From contig NZ_CP014870.1 in assembly GCF_001661075.1 (NCBI RefSeq), positions 682,001 through 746,000 on the forward strand: a DNA stretch of 64,000 bases, given 5' to 3'. Within the stretch, counting starts at the first letter, position 1. The number at the start of each line of letters is the position of its first letter. Shown here one piece after another: positions 39,549-50,100 of the stretch. Made by a program: the position numbers and the translations under genes. Origin of the DNA: Pseudomonas silesiensis (lineage in GTDB: Bacteria; Pseudomonadota; Gammaproteobacteria; Pseudomonadales; Pseudomonadaceae). The notes beneath the pieces were generated by a model, which searched no databases, was not told the DNA's origin, and worked only from the letters and a program-made list of their open reading frames with translations.

Positions 39549-41369
39549 CTATCGGGCAAGGTCAGCCTTGTCCAGTTTGACCTCGAAACCGTACTGCACG
39601 GTGACGAGGTCAGTGCGCTGGTAGGTTTCCAGTTGGGTGGGCTGGCCGTAGAAGTAATGCACCGCGAATATCGCCGGGCCTTCTGCGCCCGCATCGTGGC
39701 TGACCGACAGGATCTCCTTCAGATAATGGCCGCTGCCGTCCCTGGCGAAGAAACGCCAGTCCTGGGCGGGGAACAATTTCGAATCAACCACCAGTGCGTT
39801 GCCTTTGATCTTCAGTCCCTTGGGTAACTGGCGGGCGTCGATGGTTTTCTTGTCGACGGTGGCCATGAACAGGGGAAAGGAGCCGACCGCATAAGCCGGT
39901 GTTTCCGGAAACAGGTTCAGGTCATAGGTGATAGTGCCGCGCGGAGGGTCGACCTGGTACGCCTGCGGCGGCAATTCAATCGGCCCATCCCGTTTGCCGT
40001 CAGCGTCTTCGGTGAAGAAAGTGACCGGGCTTTTGCCGACGTTCAAGGCGGTGCCGAGCAATTCATCATTGAAGCTTCTGGGGTGATCGAACTCAATGCG
40101 CGCGGCACTCGGGTCATCGACTGACTGACTGATGCTGACACTCTTCTTCAGTTGTTCCTCGCCCAGCGTCGCCCCCTGGAGCCAGGTCGGGGCCTGGTCG
40201 TCATACACCACCACCGGCAACGTCAGCGGCTGGATGGATTTCGCCGTGGTGTGCCGGTCGAAGCGGCGTACCGGCAGATTCAGGTTCTTGCGGGTCACCG
40301 TGGCAGCCGAAAAATCCAGAACGCTGACGTCCAGCGTCTCGATCGGCCCGTTGAAGTACACCTTGGAGTAATGCTGTTTCTGTTGCTGCTCAAAGGCGCG
40401 TTGCTCTTCATTGAGCTGCTTTTCAAATGTCTCGGTCCAGGTCTTCTGCTGTTGCATGTTCGCCAGTTGCTTTTGATAGAAGGCTATTTGCGCAGCGGTT
40501 TCATTGATCGAGCCTGATCGCGAGAGGAATTGCCCGGTGCTGTCCCTGGCCTGGACGATCAACGGGTTCAATGTTGTGTCGTTGAGCTCGGCGGCCAGGG
40601 GCGCGCTGTTGCTGAATTCGATTTCGGCGTAGTTGCTCTCCAATTTCAGCAGGGTGACGCTGAGATTGTCGTTGGTACGAGTCTGGCCAACGTCCTTTTT
40701 CGTCAGATCGAAGCTGTAGAGCCGGCGCGGCGCGATGACTTCCACTTTGCCCTGCAGACTCACCGGTTGCGGCTGGTTCTTGTTTTCGACATCCAGGCCA
40801 TCAATGAACGGATAGGTTACCGTCAGGTCATCGGGGTTGGTCAGGTTGGAGCTGGAGGGACTGAGCTGTATGCCAGGATCGGTTTCCGACCATTCCGGCT
40901 GGAACGGGATGACGCGCTTGTTGCTCAGGGTTACCGACTGCCATTCCACGCCGTGGGGAAAAACAAACGCGGCAGGGCTGTTGAAGTTGAAGGGGAAAAC
41001 CGGCTGCAGATCGGTCAAGTAGTCGGAGCTGGAGTCTTTGTGCAGCACGAACAGACCGTTGATGTAGGTATCGACCAGATCCTGGGGCGTGGGGTAGTGC
41101 TTGAGCACGGCGAGGACGTCTTCGTCGTATTCGGTTTCCACAGGTTTGCTCTCAAGCTTGAGCTGAGCACGCTCGAGCAACAACAGTGAGCCGCCAAGTT
41201 CGGCCACGGCATCCTTGAGTTTCGGATCCTGAATCGCGTCCAGGGACTTCTCGAACTGCGCCGTCTTTTCCTCGAGGCTGACCGGGTGCTTCGCATCACT
41301 GGGTGAGCAACCACTCATCAGCAGAACCAGGCACATTCCGGCGCTCGTTAAAGGCAATCGCACATCCAT
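39549..41369 (-). CDS. Large lipoprotein of unknown function
   Basis: A 606-residue protein with a lipobox LLMSGC (Cys21) and a leader typical of lipoproteins. The mature protein has an N-terminal helical part (about 30-100). Beta-rich repeats with many NxT and PxF turns run from about 130 to 290, then a Gln/Glu-rich coiled coil (about 288-335, KQLANMQQQKTW and RAFEQQQKQHY). A long beta-rich C-terminal half ends in FEVKLDKADLAR. I recognise no family. It is a single gene between conserved neighbours and is not part of the P. aeruginosa order as I recall it, so it may be a lineage-specific insertion. Confidence 0.75.
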   Translation of the reverse strand: MDVRLPLTSAGMCLVLLMSGCSPSDAKHPVSLEEKTAQFEKSLDAIQDPKLKDAVAELGGSLLLLERAQLKLESKPVETEYDEDVLAVLKHYPTPQDLVDTYINGLFVLHKDSSSDYLTDLQPVFPFNFNSPAAFVFPHGVEWQSVTLSNKRVIPFQPEWSETDPGIQLSPSSSNLTNPDDLTVTYPFIDGLDVENKNQPQPVSLQGKVEVIAPRRLYSFDLTKKDVGQTRTNDNLSVTLLKLESNYAEIEFSNSAPLAAELNDTTLNPLIVQARDSTGQFLSRSGSINETAAQIAFYQKQLANMQQQKTWTETFEKQLNEEQRAFEQQQKQHYSKVYFNGPIETLDVSVLDFSAATVTRKNLNLPVRRFDRHTTAKSIQPLTLPVVVYDDQAPTWLQGATLGEEQLKKSVSISQSVDDPSAARIEFDHPRSFNDELLGTALNVGKSPVTFFTEDADGKRDGPIELPPQAYQVDPPRGTITYDLNLFPETPAYAVGSFPLFMATVDKKTIDARQLPKGLKIKGNALVVDSKLFPAQDWRFFARDGSGHYLKEILSVSHDAGAEGPAIFAVHYFYGQPTQLETYQRTDLVTVQYGFEVKLDKADLAR

Positions 41370-41529
41370 TTTCCCGTCTTCCTGTCCGATGTCGCTGAGC
41401 TGTCAATAGTTTGGACACTAGCAGAAAAACCTTGTCACACACGCGCAGGTTACGGATTTTTCGGTTGTTTCTGGGTGTAACAGGTGGCTGGTATACTCGC
41501 GTTCATTTCCAGCCTACCTGTGAGATTCA

Positions 41530-42018
41530 ATGGAACGCTTTATCGAAAATGCAATGTATGCCTCCCGCTGGCTGCTGGCGCCGATCTACTTCGGTCTGTC
41601 CCTTGGCTTGTTGGCCCTGGCGCTGAAATTCTTTCAGGAAGTGTTTCACGTCATCCCCAACGTGTTTTCGATGGTCGAGTCGGAACTGATCCTGGTGCTG
41701 CTGTCGCTGATCGACATGGCGCTGGTGGGCGGTTTGCTGGTGATGGTGATGATCTCCGGGTACGAAAACTTCGTTTCCCAACTCGATATCGATGACGACA
41801 AGGAGAAACTCAACTGGCTGGGCACCATGGATTCGTCTTCGTTGAAGATGAAAGTGGCGGCCTCCATCGTGGCGATTTCCTCCATTCACCTGCTGCGGAT
41901 CTTCATGGATGCACAGAACATCGATCCCGCGCATTTGATGTGGTATGTGATCATTCACATGACCTTCGTGATCTCGGCATTTGCCATGGGCTACCTGGAC
42001 AAGCTGACCAAGCACTGA
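41530..42018 (+). CDS. YqhA/TIGR00645 membrane protein
   Basis: A 162-residue inner-membrane protein with four hydrophobic segments (about 15-37, 55-77, 112-129, 136-156). [25 protein letters not shown] and [20 protein letters not shown] are characteristic of the UPF0114 (YqhA) family of unknown function. It stands alone on its strand, with a REPIN downstream. Confidence 0.92.
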   Translation: MERFIENAMYASRWLLAPIYFGLSLGLLALALKFFQEVFHVIPNVFSMVESELILVLLSLIDMALVGGLLVMVMISGYENFVSQLDIDDDKEKLNWLGTMDSSSLKMKVAASIVAISSIHLLRIFMDAQNIDPAHLMWYVIIHMTFVISAFAMGYLDKLTKH

Positions 42019-42031
42019 GATCCCACACCCC

Positions 42032-42128
42032 CCTGTAGGAGCGAGGCTTGCCCGCGTAGAGGTCGTGTCAGACCACATAAATGTTGCCTGTAGCGCCGCC
42101 TTCGCGGGCAAGCCTCGCTCCTACAGGG
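42032..42128. repeat. REP pair (REPIN)
   Basis: Matching arms of the GAGCGAGGCTTGCCCGCG flavour, GTAGGAG ends outward. Confidence 0.85.
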
Positions 42129-42229
42129 GAGGGTGAACCAGACGGGCGGTATCGTTGGCGGCTTGTGCTTTGTTGCGCCGAAGCCTATGCCTGTAAGAAT
42201 CCTGGCTCGCCACAGTGTGAGGTATGTTC

Positions 42230-42541
42230 ATGAACCTGCAAGAATTGAATGCCTATGCCATCGCCGGCAAAGTCGATGAGCTCAATCTGATCTCGATGGA
42301 AGGGGGGATCTATCTGCTGGAAGCGCGCATGCACGGCGCGGCCTATCCCCTGAGCGATAAGCACGGCGAGTCGTTTCATCTGCGCTCGGTCGAGCATGCC
42401 CGTGAGGTGCTTCGCGACTTTCCCACCTTGCAGTTCAACCTGGTGCACACCTCGGTGCATGACGAAATGTGCGGGCTTGGTGCCAGTTCGGAAGAAAGCC
42501 TGAAGGTACCGATCGCCTTCCGTACCGGGTGGCAGCACTGA
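42230..42541 (+). CDS. Conserved small protein (PA4573-like)
   Basis: A 103-residue cytoplasmic protein. It begins MNLQELNAYAIAGKVDELNLISMEGG and carries YLLEARMHGAAYPL, patterns I recall from the PA4573/DUF6482 family of unknown function. GAGG lies about 8 bases before ATG 42230, which favours it over ATG 42224. It precedes fklB by 116 bases on the same strand. Confidence 0.75.
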   Translation: MNLQELNAYAIAGKVDELNLISMEGGIYLLEARMHGAAYPLSDKHGESFHLRSVEHAREVLRDFPTLQFNLVHTSVHDEMCGLGASSEESLKVPIAFRTGWQH

Positions 42542-42657
42542 CCCCCTGATCAACGCGATGGCATCTGTGCTAGTCTGCTGGCCCTTTTTTATGAAGGGCT
42601 TTTCTGAAAGCTGAACGAAATTTGCCTTTCAGGGATGCCCCCCAGCGGAGCAGTGTC

Positions 42658-43275
42658 ATGTCCGAAGTAAATCTGTCCACCGATGAAACCCGCGTCAGCT
42701 ACGGCATTGGCCGTCAGCTGGGTGACCAACTGCGTGACAATCCGCCACCGGGCGTAAGCCTGGATGCGATCCTGGCGGGTCTGACCGACGCTTTTGCCGG
42801 CAAGCCAAGCCGTGTGGGCCAGGAAGAAATGTCCGCCAGCTTCAAGGTCATCCGCGAAGTCATGCAAGCCGAAGCGGCAGCCAAGGCTGAAGCGGCGGCG
42901 GGCGAAGGCCTGGCCTTCCTGGCTGAAAACGCCAAGCGTGACGGCATCACTACCCTGGCTTCCGGCCTGCAATTTGAAGTGTTGACCGCAGGTGAAGGCG
43001 CCAAGCCATCCCGTGAAGACACCGTGCGCACCCACTACCACGGCACGCTGATCGACGGCACTGTGTTCGACAGCTCCTACGATCGTGGCCAGCCTGCAGA
43101 ATTCCCGGTTGGCGGCGTGATCGCTGGCTGGACCGAAGCCCTGCAACTGATGAACGCCGGCAGCAAATGGCGTCTGTACGTGCCGAGCGAACTGGCTTAC
43201 GGCGCTCAAGGCGTTGGCAGCATTCCGCCGCACAGCGTACTGGTATTCGACGTCGAGCTGCTTGACGTTCTGTAA
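42658..43275 (+). CDS. fklB: FKBP-type peptidyl-prolyl isomerase FklB
   Basis: A 205-residue FKBP22/Mip-like enzyme that catalyses proline cis-trans isomerisation. Residues 1-90 form the dimerisation domain (YGIGRQLGDQLRDN, AFAGKPSRVGQEEM). Residues about 97-205 are the FKBP domain (VRTHYHGTLIDGTVFDSSYDRGQPAEFPVGGVI, then YVPSELAYGAQG and FDVELLDVL). There is no signal peptide, so it is cytoplasmic. I start at MSEVNLST, fitting the family length. Confidence 0.94.
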   Translation: MSEVNLSTDETRVSYGIGRQLGDQLRDNPPPGVSLDAILAGLTDAFAGKPSRVGQEEMSASFKVIREVMQAEAAAKAEAAAGEGLAFLAENAKRDGITTLASGLQFEVLTAGEGAKPSREDTVRTHYHGTLIDGTVFDSSYDRGQPAEFPVGGVIAGWTEALQLMNAGSKWRLYVPSELAYGAQGVGSIPPHSVLVFDVELLDVL

Positions 43276-43284
43276 GCGCTTGAT

Positions 43285-43378
43285 CCTGTAGGAGCGAAGC
43301 TTGCTCGCGAATGCATCACCTCGGTTTCAAGTCGGAACCGAGTTGCCTGCTTCGCGAGCAAGCTTCGCTCCTACAGGG
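43285..43378. repeat. REP pair (REPIN)
   Basis: Matching arms of the GAGCGAAGCTTGCTCGCGAA flavour between convergent fklB and the PA4570-like gene. Confidence 0.85.
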
Positions 43379-43392
43379 TTTTGTGGTGTTTC

Positions 43393-43650
43393 TCATAGTT
43401 CGATCTTATGTTGCAGATCGCTGGTCGGGCGCAACGCCCTGGCATAGCAGAACAGAAACAGATTACGCACCAGTTCCTTGAGCACCACCGGCTCGCTGGA
43501 ACTCAAGCCGTTGACGTCCAGATCACCCTGATCCTGCAGCTCGTTCAAGGCTTCTTCTTCAAGCACTGCACAGACTTCCCCGGTTTCCCGATGCAGGATC
43601 CTGAGGTAAGGGTGTGGGCGGTCCAGCCAGGCGTCGATCAAATAAGTCAT
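43393..43650 (-). CDS. Small iron-responsive protein (PA4570-like)
   Basis: An 85-residue soluble protein starting MTYLIDAWLDRPHPYLRIL. A helical middle (EEEALNELQDQGDL) and an arginine-rich tail follow. It has no known domain. I chose ATG 43650 because GGAG lies nine bases upstream; ATG 43656 would leave only a few bases to GGAG. A Fur-box-like palindrome lies about 30 bases upstream, and I recall that PA4570 of P. aeruginosa is strongly induced by iron starvation. It is therefore probably Fur-repressed. Confidence 0.8.
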   Translation of the reverse strand: MTYLIDAWLDRPHPYLRILHRETGEVCAVLEEEALNELQDQGDLDVNGLSSSEPVVLKELVRNLFLFCYARALRPTSDLQHKIEL

Positions 43651-43677
43651 GGTTCTCATCTCCATTGAAGGGTTCAA

Positions 43678-43696
43678 TGAGAATAATTCTTATTCA
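43678..43696. promoter_or_regulatory. Fur-box-like operator
   Basis: TGAGAATAATTCTTATTCA matches 11 of 14 positions of the 7-1-7 Fur heptamer model (TGATAAT-N-ATTATCA). It lies upstream of the PA4570-like start, where a repressor would cover the promoter. Confidence 0.6.
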
Positions 43697-43856
43697 TCAA
43701 ATAGCAAGGGTCTATTGGCCGTTTGTGCTTTTTTCCAGATGAAGATTGCGTAAGGTCAAAACGGCTGGCGTTTGGCTACTGTGAGGAAATGCTGGGCGAG
43801 GCAGGTGAGGGAGAGGCACCATCCCACGCAGGGCGCAGGATGGTAATACAACAGAA

Positions 43857-44198
43857 TCAGACTTTTCTGACGAACTCGGATTTGAGTTTCATCGGGCCGA
43901 TGCCGTCGATTTTGCAGTCGATGTCGTGATCGCCATCGCACAGGCGGATGTTCTTGACCTTGGTGCCGACCTTGACCACCAGCGACGTGCCCTTGACCTT
44001 GAGGTCCTTGATCACGGTGATGGTGTCGCCATCCTGCAGGACGTTGCCGACCGAATCTTTCTTCACGGTGTCATCGGACGCTGCTTCGGCTTCGCCACCC
44101 GCGGACCACTCGTGGGCGCACTCGGGGCAGATCAGCTGGGCGCCGTCTTCGTAGGTGTATTCGGAATTGCATTTCGGGCAGGGTGGCAACGTGCTCAC
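43857..44198 (-). CDS. yjdM: YjdM/PhnA zinc-ribbon protein
   Basis: A 113-residue cytoplasmic protein. The N-terminal zinc ribbon has two CxxC pairs (CPKC, about 8-11, and CPEC, about 24-27), and the C-terminal PhnA domain carries [17 protein letters not shown]. Despite the PhnA name, a role in phosphonate breakdown is not established for this family. It is downstream of ispB on the same strand, separated by a REPIN. Confidence 0.93.
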   Translation of the reverse strand: MSTLPPCPKCNSEYTYEDGAQLICPECAHEWSAGGEAEAASDDTVKKDSVGNVLQDGDTITVIKDLKVKGTSLVVKVGTKVKNIRLCDGDHDIDCKIDGIGPMKLKSEFVRKV

Positions 44199-44278
44199 TA
44201 AAGCTCCTTGGATTGAGGATGGCTAAAAGTCGCACATTATATAGGGTTTTAGGCCGGAGAGGGCTGGACGCTGATAAA

Positions 44279-44374
44279 CCTGTGGGAGCGAGCTTGCTCG
44301 CGATTGCGGCGTGTCAGTCAGCAACAGTGTCGACTGGCAGATTGCAATCGCGAGCAAGCTCGCTCCCACAGGGG
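44279..44374. repeat. REP pair (REPIN)
   Basis: Matching arms of the GTGGGAGCGAGCTTGCTCGC flavour between yjdM and ispB. Confidence 0.85.
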
Positions 44375-44386
44375 ATTGCAGCGCTG

Positions 44387-45355
44387 TTAGTGAGTACGAG
44401 CGACCGCAAACTCGCTCAACTCGACCAGCGCATCGCGATACTCGCTGGCAGGCAGCGCATCGAGGCACTTGATCGCACGGGCCACGTAGTCGCGGGCCAG
44501 CTGCGCGGTGTACTCAAGGGAGCCGGACGCTTCAACGGCCTCGCGGATGCTTTCCAGGTCTTCGATGCCGCCTTTCTGGATCGCCTTGCGCACCAGTGCC
44601 GCCTGTTCCGGCGTGCCTTCGCGCATGGTGTAGATCAGCGGCAGGGTCGGCTTGCCTTCGGCCAGATCGTCACCGACGTTCTTGCCGAGGGTTTGCGCAT
44701 CCCCTTTATAATCCAGCAGGTCATCGACCAGCTGGAAGGCGATACCCAGGTGATCGCCGAAGGTGCGCAACGCTTCGCTCTGTTCCGCTGTGGCGCCGGC
44801 CAGGGCCGCGGCACTGTGGGTCGAGGCTTCGAAGAGCATCGCCGTCTTGCCGCGGATGACTTCCATGTAGATTTCTTCGGTGGTGCTGGCGTCACGGACC
44901 TTCGACAGCTGCAGCACTTCACCTTCGGCAATGATCCGTGTGGCTTGCGAAAGGATCTTCATCACCGGCATGGAGCCCAGTTCGACCATCATTTCGAAGG
45001 AACGCGAATACAGGAAGTCGCCGACCAGCACGCTCGGAGCGTTGCCCCACATGGCGTTGGCGGTCGAGCGGCCCCGGCGCATGCCGGACATGTCGACCAC
45101 GTCGTCATGCAGCAGGGTGGCGGTGTGCAGGAACTCGATGGTCGCGGCCAGCAGGCGCATGTCATCGCCTTCGCGACCCAGGGCCTTGCCACACAGCAGC
45201 ACCAATAACGGGCGCAGGCGTTTACCGCCGGCCGAGGTAATGTAGTCGCCGATTTTCGACACCAGCGGCACTCGGGAAGTCAGCTGCTTCTTGATGATGC
45301 CGTCGACGGCTTTGAAATCGTCCGCCACCGCGCGGTAGAAAGCTTGGGGTTGCAT
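44387..45355 (-). CDS. ispB: Octaprenyl-type polyprenyl diphosphate synthase
   Basis: A 322-residue trans-prenyl transferase that makes the side chain of ubiquinone. The two aspartate-rich motifs are HDDVVDM (FARM, with DDVVD) and LVDDLLDYKGD (SARM). The N-terminal KRLRPLLVLL helix and the GKTAMLFEAST segment match IspB. Product chain length cannot be read from sequence, but ubiquinone-9 is usual in Pseudomonas. It is divergent from rplU. Confidence 0.95.
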   Translation of the reverse strand: MQPQAFYRAVADDFKAVDGIIKKQLTSRVPLVSKIGDYITSAGGKRLRPLLVLLCGKALGREGDDMRLLAATIEFLHTATLLHDDVVDMSGMRRGRSTANAMWGNAPSVLVGDFLYSRSFEMMVELGSMPVMKILSQATRIIAEGEVLQLSKVRDASTTEEIYMEVIRGKTAMLFEASTHSAAALAGATAEQSEALRTFGDHLGIAFQLVDDLLDYKGDAQTLGKNVGDDLAEGKPTLPLIYTMREGTPEQAALVRKAIQKGGIEDLESIREAVEASGSLEYTAQLARDYVARAIKCLDALPASEYRDALVELSEFAVARTH

Positions 45356-45434
45356 CAGAGACAGTTGCTCCAGAAGGGTTGCGCGGCATGCTAGGACCCA
45401 CGTCGGCGGGTGTCAAGGTACGATGGACGGCCTC

Positions 45435-45463
45435 TTGCATCGCCCCGGCAGCTTGCGTACAAT
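45435..45463 (+). promoter_or_regulatory. Promoter of rplU-rpmA
   Basis: A sigma-70 promoter with -35 TTGCAT (45435-45440), a 17-base spacer and -10 TACAAT (45458-45463). It lies about 130 bases upstream of rplU, between it and the divergent ispB. Confidence 0.65.
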
Positions 45464-45595
45464 CGCGCACCCTGAACTTCCTGGGCAGCACCTGCCTTAC
45501 GCAATTGCAAACAGGCCTTCCAGCCCAATGCAGCCATGCCAGCCAATACCTCTTCTTATAAAGAGCTGGGTGAGCAGGATTATCGGAGAAATACC

Positions 45596-45910
45596 ATGTC
45601 GTACGCAGTAATTGTTACTGGTGGCAAGCAATACAAGGTCGCCCCAGGTGAATACCTGAAGATCGAAAAACTGGAAATCGCTACCGGCGAATCCGTTACT
45701 TTTGATCGCGTTCTGTTGGTCGCCAATGGCGATGACGTGAACATCGGCGCTCCAGTTGTTGCTGGCGCTACCGTTGTGGCTGAAGTGATCTCCCAAGGTC
45801 GTCACGATAAAGTCCGCATCATCAAGTTCCGTCGTCGTAAGCACCACATGAAGCGTATGGGCCACCGCCAGTGGTACACCGAGATCAAAATCACCGGTAT
45901 TCAGGCTTAA
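45596..45910 (+). CDS. rplU: 50S ribosomal protein L21
   Basis: A 104-residue 50S protein that contacts 23S rRNA near L20. The start [15 protein letters not shown] is universal for L21, and the C-terminal [22 protein letters not shown] is the basic RNA-binding tail. It is followed by L27 after 34 bases, as in most bacteria. Confidence 0.98.
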   Translation: MSYAVIVTGGKQYKVAPGEYLKIEKLEIATGESVTFDRVLLVANGDDVNIGAPVVAGATVVAEVISQGRHDKVRIIKFRRRKHHMKRMGHRQWYTEIKITGIQA

Positions 45911-45944
45911 TTTCAGCCTAATTCCTCACTAGGAGAATTGACTC

Positions 45945-46220
45945 ATGGCACACAAAAAAGCTGGTGGTAGTACCCGTAACGGTCGCGACTCAGAAGCCAA
46001 ACGCCTTGGCGTGAAGATGTATGGCGGCCAGGTTATCATTCCGGGCAACATCATCGTGCGTCAGCGCGGCACCCAATTCCACGCCGGTTACGGTGTTGGC
46101 ATGGGTAAAGATCACACTCTGTTCGCTAAAATCGACGGCGTGATCAAGTTTGAAGTAAAAGGCGCTTTCAACCGCCGTTACGTGAGCATTGTCCCGAAGA
46201 CTGAAGTCGTCGCGGCATAA
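45945..46220 (+). CDS. rpmA: 50S ribosomal protein L27
   Basis: A 91-residue protein whose N-terminal tail ([16 protein letters not shown]) reaches toward the peptidyl-transferase centre. The sequence [21 protein letters not shown] is diagnostic. AGGAG precedes the start. A terminator follows at 46239. Confidence 0.98.
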   Translation: MAHKKAGGSTRNGRDSEAKRLGVKMYGGQVIIPGNIIVRQRGTQFHAGYGVGMGKDHTLFAKIDGVIKFEVKGAFNRRYVSIVPKTEVVAA

Positions 46221-46238
46221 TTACGTAGTTGCTGGAAA

Positions 46239-46264
46239 AGCCCTGTCTCGCGACGGGGCTTTTT
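46239..46264 (+). terminator. Terminator of rplU-rpmA
   Basis: Stem AGCCCTGTC/GACGGGGCT with one G-T pair and a 4-base loop, followed by five T's, 20 bases past the L27 stop. Confidence 0.85.
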
Positions 46265-46375
46265 CGTTTGTGGGGTGAGTCTCTTGCAAAGCTGTTTGTG
46301 ATGGGCTCCAGCGCTGGATTTGCGGTCGTTGATTGAGGTCGCTGCGCTCATTTTTGCAAGAGTCTTATGTCTTAG

Positions 46376-47638
<1,263 letters not shown>

Positions 47639-47658
47639 TTCGTTGCGATAAACTTAAG

Positions 47659-47682
47659 CGCCGCTCACCTGAGCGGCGTTTT
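47659..47682 (+). terminator. Terminator of obgE
   Basis: A perfect 9-bp stem CGCCGCTCA/TGAGCGGCG with a 2-base loop (CC) and four T's, 20 bases past the obgE stop. Confidence 0.8.
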
Positions 47683-47775
47683 AGTATCTGGAAATCGATC
47701 GTTGGTCACAAATAACCACGATTAACGTCACGGGCAGTGCCAGGTCGCGCTGTCCTCAAGCTAAGGTTGAAGATG

Positions 47776-48894
47776 ATGCGGAGCAAGGTGGCAGGTGCGC
47801 AGCGTTGGGTCGTGAAAATCGGCAGCGCTTTGCTGACGGCGGACGGCAAGGGCCTGGATCGCGCGGCAATGGGAGTCTGGGTCGAACAGATGGTGGCCTT
47901 GCATGAGGCGGGCGTTGAACTGGTGCTGGTGTCCTCCGGGGCGGTAGCGGCAGGCATGAGCCGTCTGGGCTGGACCGTGCGACCCAGTGCGATGCACGAA
48001 CTTCAGGCGGCTGCCGCCATCGGCCAGATGGGCCTGGTGCAGGCCTGGGAGTCGAGCTTTGCCGAGCACGGCCGGCATACCGCGCAGATTCTCCTGACGC
48101 ACGATGACCTGTCTGACCGCAAACGCTACCTGAACGCCCGCAGTACCTTGCGTGCGCTGGTCGAGCTCAAGGTTATCCCGGTCATCAACGAGAACGACAC
48201 TGTGGTCACCGATGAGATTCGTTTCGGCGACAACGATACCCTGGCGGCGCTGGTGGCCAACCTGGTCGAAGCTGACTTGCTGGTGATCCTCACCGATCGC
48301 GATGGCATGTTCGACGCCGATCCGCGTAACAACCCTGGCGCCAACCTGATTTACGAGGCCCGTGCCGATGATCCGGCGCTGGATGCGGTGGCCGGCGGTA
48401 CCGGTGGTGCGCTGGGGCGCGGCGGTATGCAGACCAAATTGCGCGCTGCGCGACTGGCGGCCCGCTCCGGTGCGCACACGATCATTGTGGGTGGGCGCCT
48501 CGAGCGGGTGCTGGATCGTCTCAAGGCGGGCGAGCGCATCGGCACCTTGCTGTCGCCTGAGCGCGGCATGCTGGCGGCGCGCAAGCAATGGCTGGCGGGG
48601 CATCTGCAGACCCGCGGCACGCTGGTGCTCGATGCGGGCGCGGTGGTGGCGTTGTCCCAGGGTAACAAGAGTTTGCTGCCGGTAGGCGTCAAGCTGGTCC
48701 AGGGTAGCTTCCGCCGTGGCGAAATGGTGGTTTGCGTTGCGCCGGACGGTCGTGAAATTGCTCGTGGCCTGGCCAACTACAGCGCGCTGGAGGCACAAAA
48801 AATCATTGGTCAGTCGTCTGAGGCGATTGTCGGTCTGTTGGGTTACATGGCAGAGCCGGAACTGGTTCACCGCGATAACCTGATCCTGGTCTGA
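47776..48894 (+). CDS. proB: Glutamate 5-kinase
   Basis: ProB phosphorylates glutamate as the first step of proline synthesis and is feedback-inhibited by proline. The 372-residue protein has the kinase domain ([49 protein letters not shown]) and a C-terminal PUA domain (about 280-360). An ATG directly upstream (47773) gives one extra Met. It is followed by the CreA gene after 12 bases. Confidence 0.97.
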   Translation: MRSKVAGAQRWVVKIGSALLTADGKGLDRAAMGVWVEQMVALHEAGVELVLVSSGAVAAGMSRLGWTVRPSAMHELQAAAAIGQMGLVQAWESSFAEHGRHTAQILLTHDDLSDRKRYLNARSTLRALVELKVIPVINENDTVVTDEIRFGDNDTLAALVANLVEADLLVILTDRDGMFDADPRNNPGANLIYEARADDPALDAVAGGTGGALGRGGMQTKLRAARLAARSGAHTIIVGGRLERVLDRLKAGERIGTLLSPERGMLAARKQWLAGHLQTRGTLVLDAGAVVALSQGNKSLLPVGVKLVQGSFRRGEMVVCVAPDGREIARGLANYSALEAQKIIGQSSEAIVGLLGYMAEPELVHRDNLILV

Positions 48895-48906
48895 AGGAAT
48901 ACCTGA

Positions 48907-49371
48907 ATGCGCGTGGCAAAAGGATGGTTGGGTCTGTTGTTGGCGATGCCGCTGCTGGCCTCGGCCGAGGAGATCGGTCAGGTGTCGACAGTGTTCAAGT
49001 TTGTCGGTCCGAACGATCGTATCGTGGTCGAGGCCTTTGACGACCCGAAAGTGGAGGGCGTGACCTGCTATCTGTCCCGCGCCAAGACGGGCGGGGTGAA
49101 GGGCGGTCTGGGGTTGGCTGAAGATCGCGCCGAGGCGTCTATCGCTTGCCGTCAGGTCGGCCCGATCAGCTTCAAGGGTGAGCTCAAGGATGGCGACGAG
49201 GTGTTCAAGGAGCGTACCTCGCTGGTGTTCAAGACCATGCAGGTGGTGCGGTTCCTCGACAAGAAGCGCAATACACTGGTTTATCTGGTGTACAGCGATC
49301 GTTTGATTGAAGGCAGTCCGCAGAATGCGGTCACTGCGATCCCGATCCTGCCGTGGGCGCACGCCCAGTAA
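48907..49371 (+). CDS. creA: CreA family periplasmic protein
   Basis: A 154-residue exported protein with a signal peptide ([22 protein letters not shown]). The mature part has the CreA motif [31 protein letters not shown] and two cysteines at similar spacing to the family. Function is unknown despite the name. AAGGA lies before the start; the gene shares proB's transcription unit. Confidence 0.92.
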   Translation: MRVAKGWLGLLLAMPLLASAEEIGQVSTVFKFVGPNDRIVVEAFDDPKVEGVTCYLSRAKTGGVKGGLGLAEDRAEASIACRQVGPISFKGELKDGDEVFKERTSLVFKTMQVVRFLDKKRNTLVYLVYSDRLIEGSPQNAVTAIPILPWAHAQ

Positions 49372-49389
49372 TCTAGCGAAAATCAAAAT

Positions 49390-49499
49390 TGTGGGAAGAG
49401 CCGGGCGGCGTTCGTCTGCTCGCGAAAGCGGTGTAACAGTCAGCGATTAGGTTGAATGTAGCGGCCCCTTCGCGAGCAAGCCCGCTCCCACATTTTTTT
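49390..49499. repeat. REP pair with variant left arm
   Basis: The left arm carries CCGGGCGGCGTTC, the reverse complement of the insertion seen at 33563-33680 and 38881-38989. The right arm is the usual CGCGAGCAAGCCCGCTCCCAC. A run of seven T's follows the right arm, so it could also end plus-strand transcription. Confidence 0.75.
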
Positions 49500-49527
49500 G
49501 CGATGTACCTATTAAATCCCAGGCAAT

Positions 49528-49555
49528 AAAAAACCGACCCTAAGGTCGGTTTTTT
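49528..49555. terminator. Bidirectional terminator after rpsT
   Basis: A 7-bp stem ACCGACC/GGTCGGT with a 4-base loop; A's on the left and T's on the right. It lies 15-20 bases beyond the rpsT stop on the minus strand. Confidence 0.85.
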
Positions 49556-49569
49556 AACGAGCTTATCGC

Positions 49570-49848
49570 TTATGCGGCAACAGCAAGGTTCAGAGCCTTG
49601 ACGTGACCGTTCAGGCGGCTCTTATGACGAGCGGCCTTGTTCTTGTGGATGATGCCTTTATCGGCCATACGGTCGATAACTGGCACGGCCAGAACGTAAG
49701 CAGCTTGAGCTTTTTCAGCGTCTTTTGCGTCAATGGCCTTAACTACATTCTTGATGTAGGTACGAACCATGGAACGCAGGCTGGCGTTGTGGCTGCGACG
49801 CTTCTCAGCCTGTTTTGCACGTTTTTTGGCGGAAGGTGTGTTGGCCAC
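49570..49848 (-). CDS. rpsT: 30S ribosomal protein S20
   Basis: A 92-residue all-helical 16S rRNA-binding protein. The start [21 protein letters not shown] and the end [17 protein letters not shown] are family-defining. It is on the opposite strand to its neighbours, divergent from murJ, as is common in gammaproteobacteria. It is followed by a strong terminator. Confidence 0.98.
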   Translation of the reverse strand: MANTPSAKKRAKQAEKRRSHNASLRSMVRTYIKNVVKAIDAKDAEKAQAAYVLAVPVIDRMADKGIIHKNKAARHKSRLNGHVKALNLAVAA

Positions 49849-50100
49849 CGTCGAGCTCCTCGAAAGACTTTTTAGGAAATAGCAAACAAAATAGGCCGCG
49901 AATCATGCCGATGAGTTGATGTCTTGTCAAGGGCGGTTGAGACGGTCCGCTAAGTGGTAGGTATAAAGAGGCGGGATATTTATTTCCGGCGCTTGACCTG
50001 TAAACTCGCGAGCTTTGGCTCTGTGCTGCTGCGGCGCGGAGTATCGCATAAGTGGGCGCTTTGTTCGCCTGCTGTTTATCGACAGGCACAAACTCTTTCA

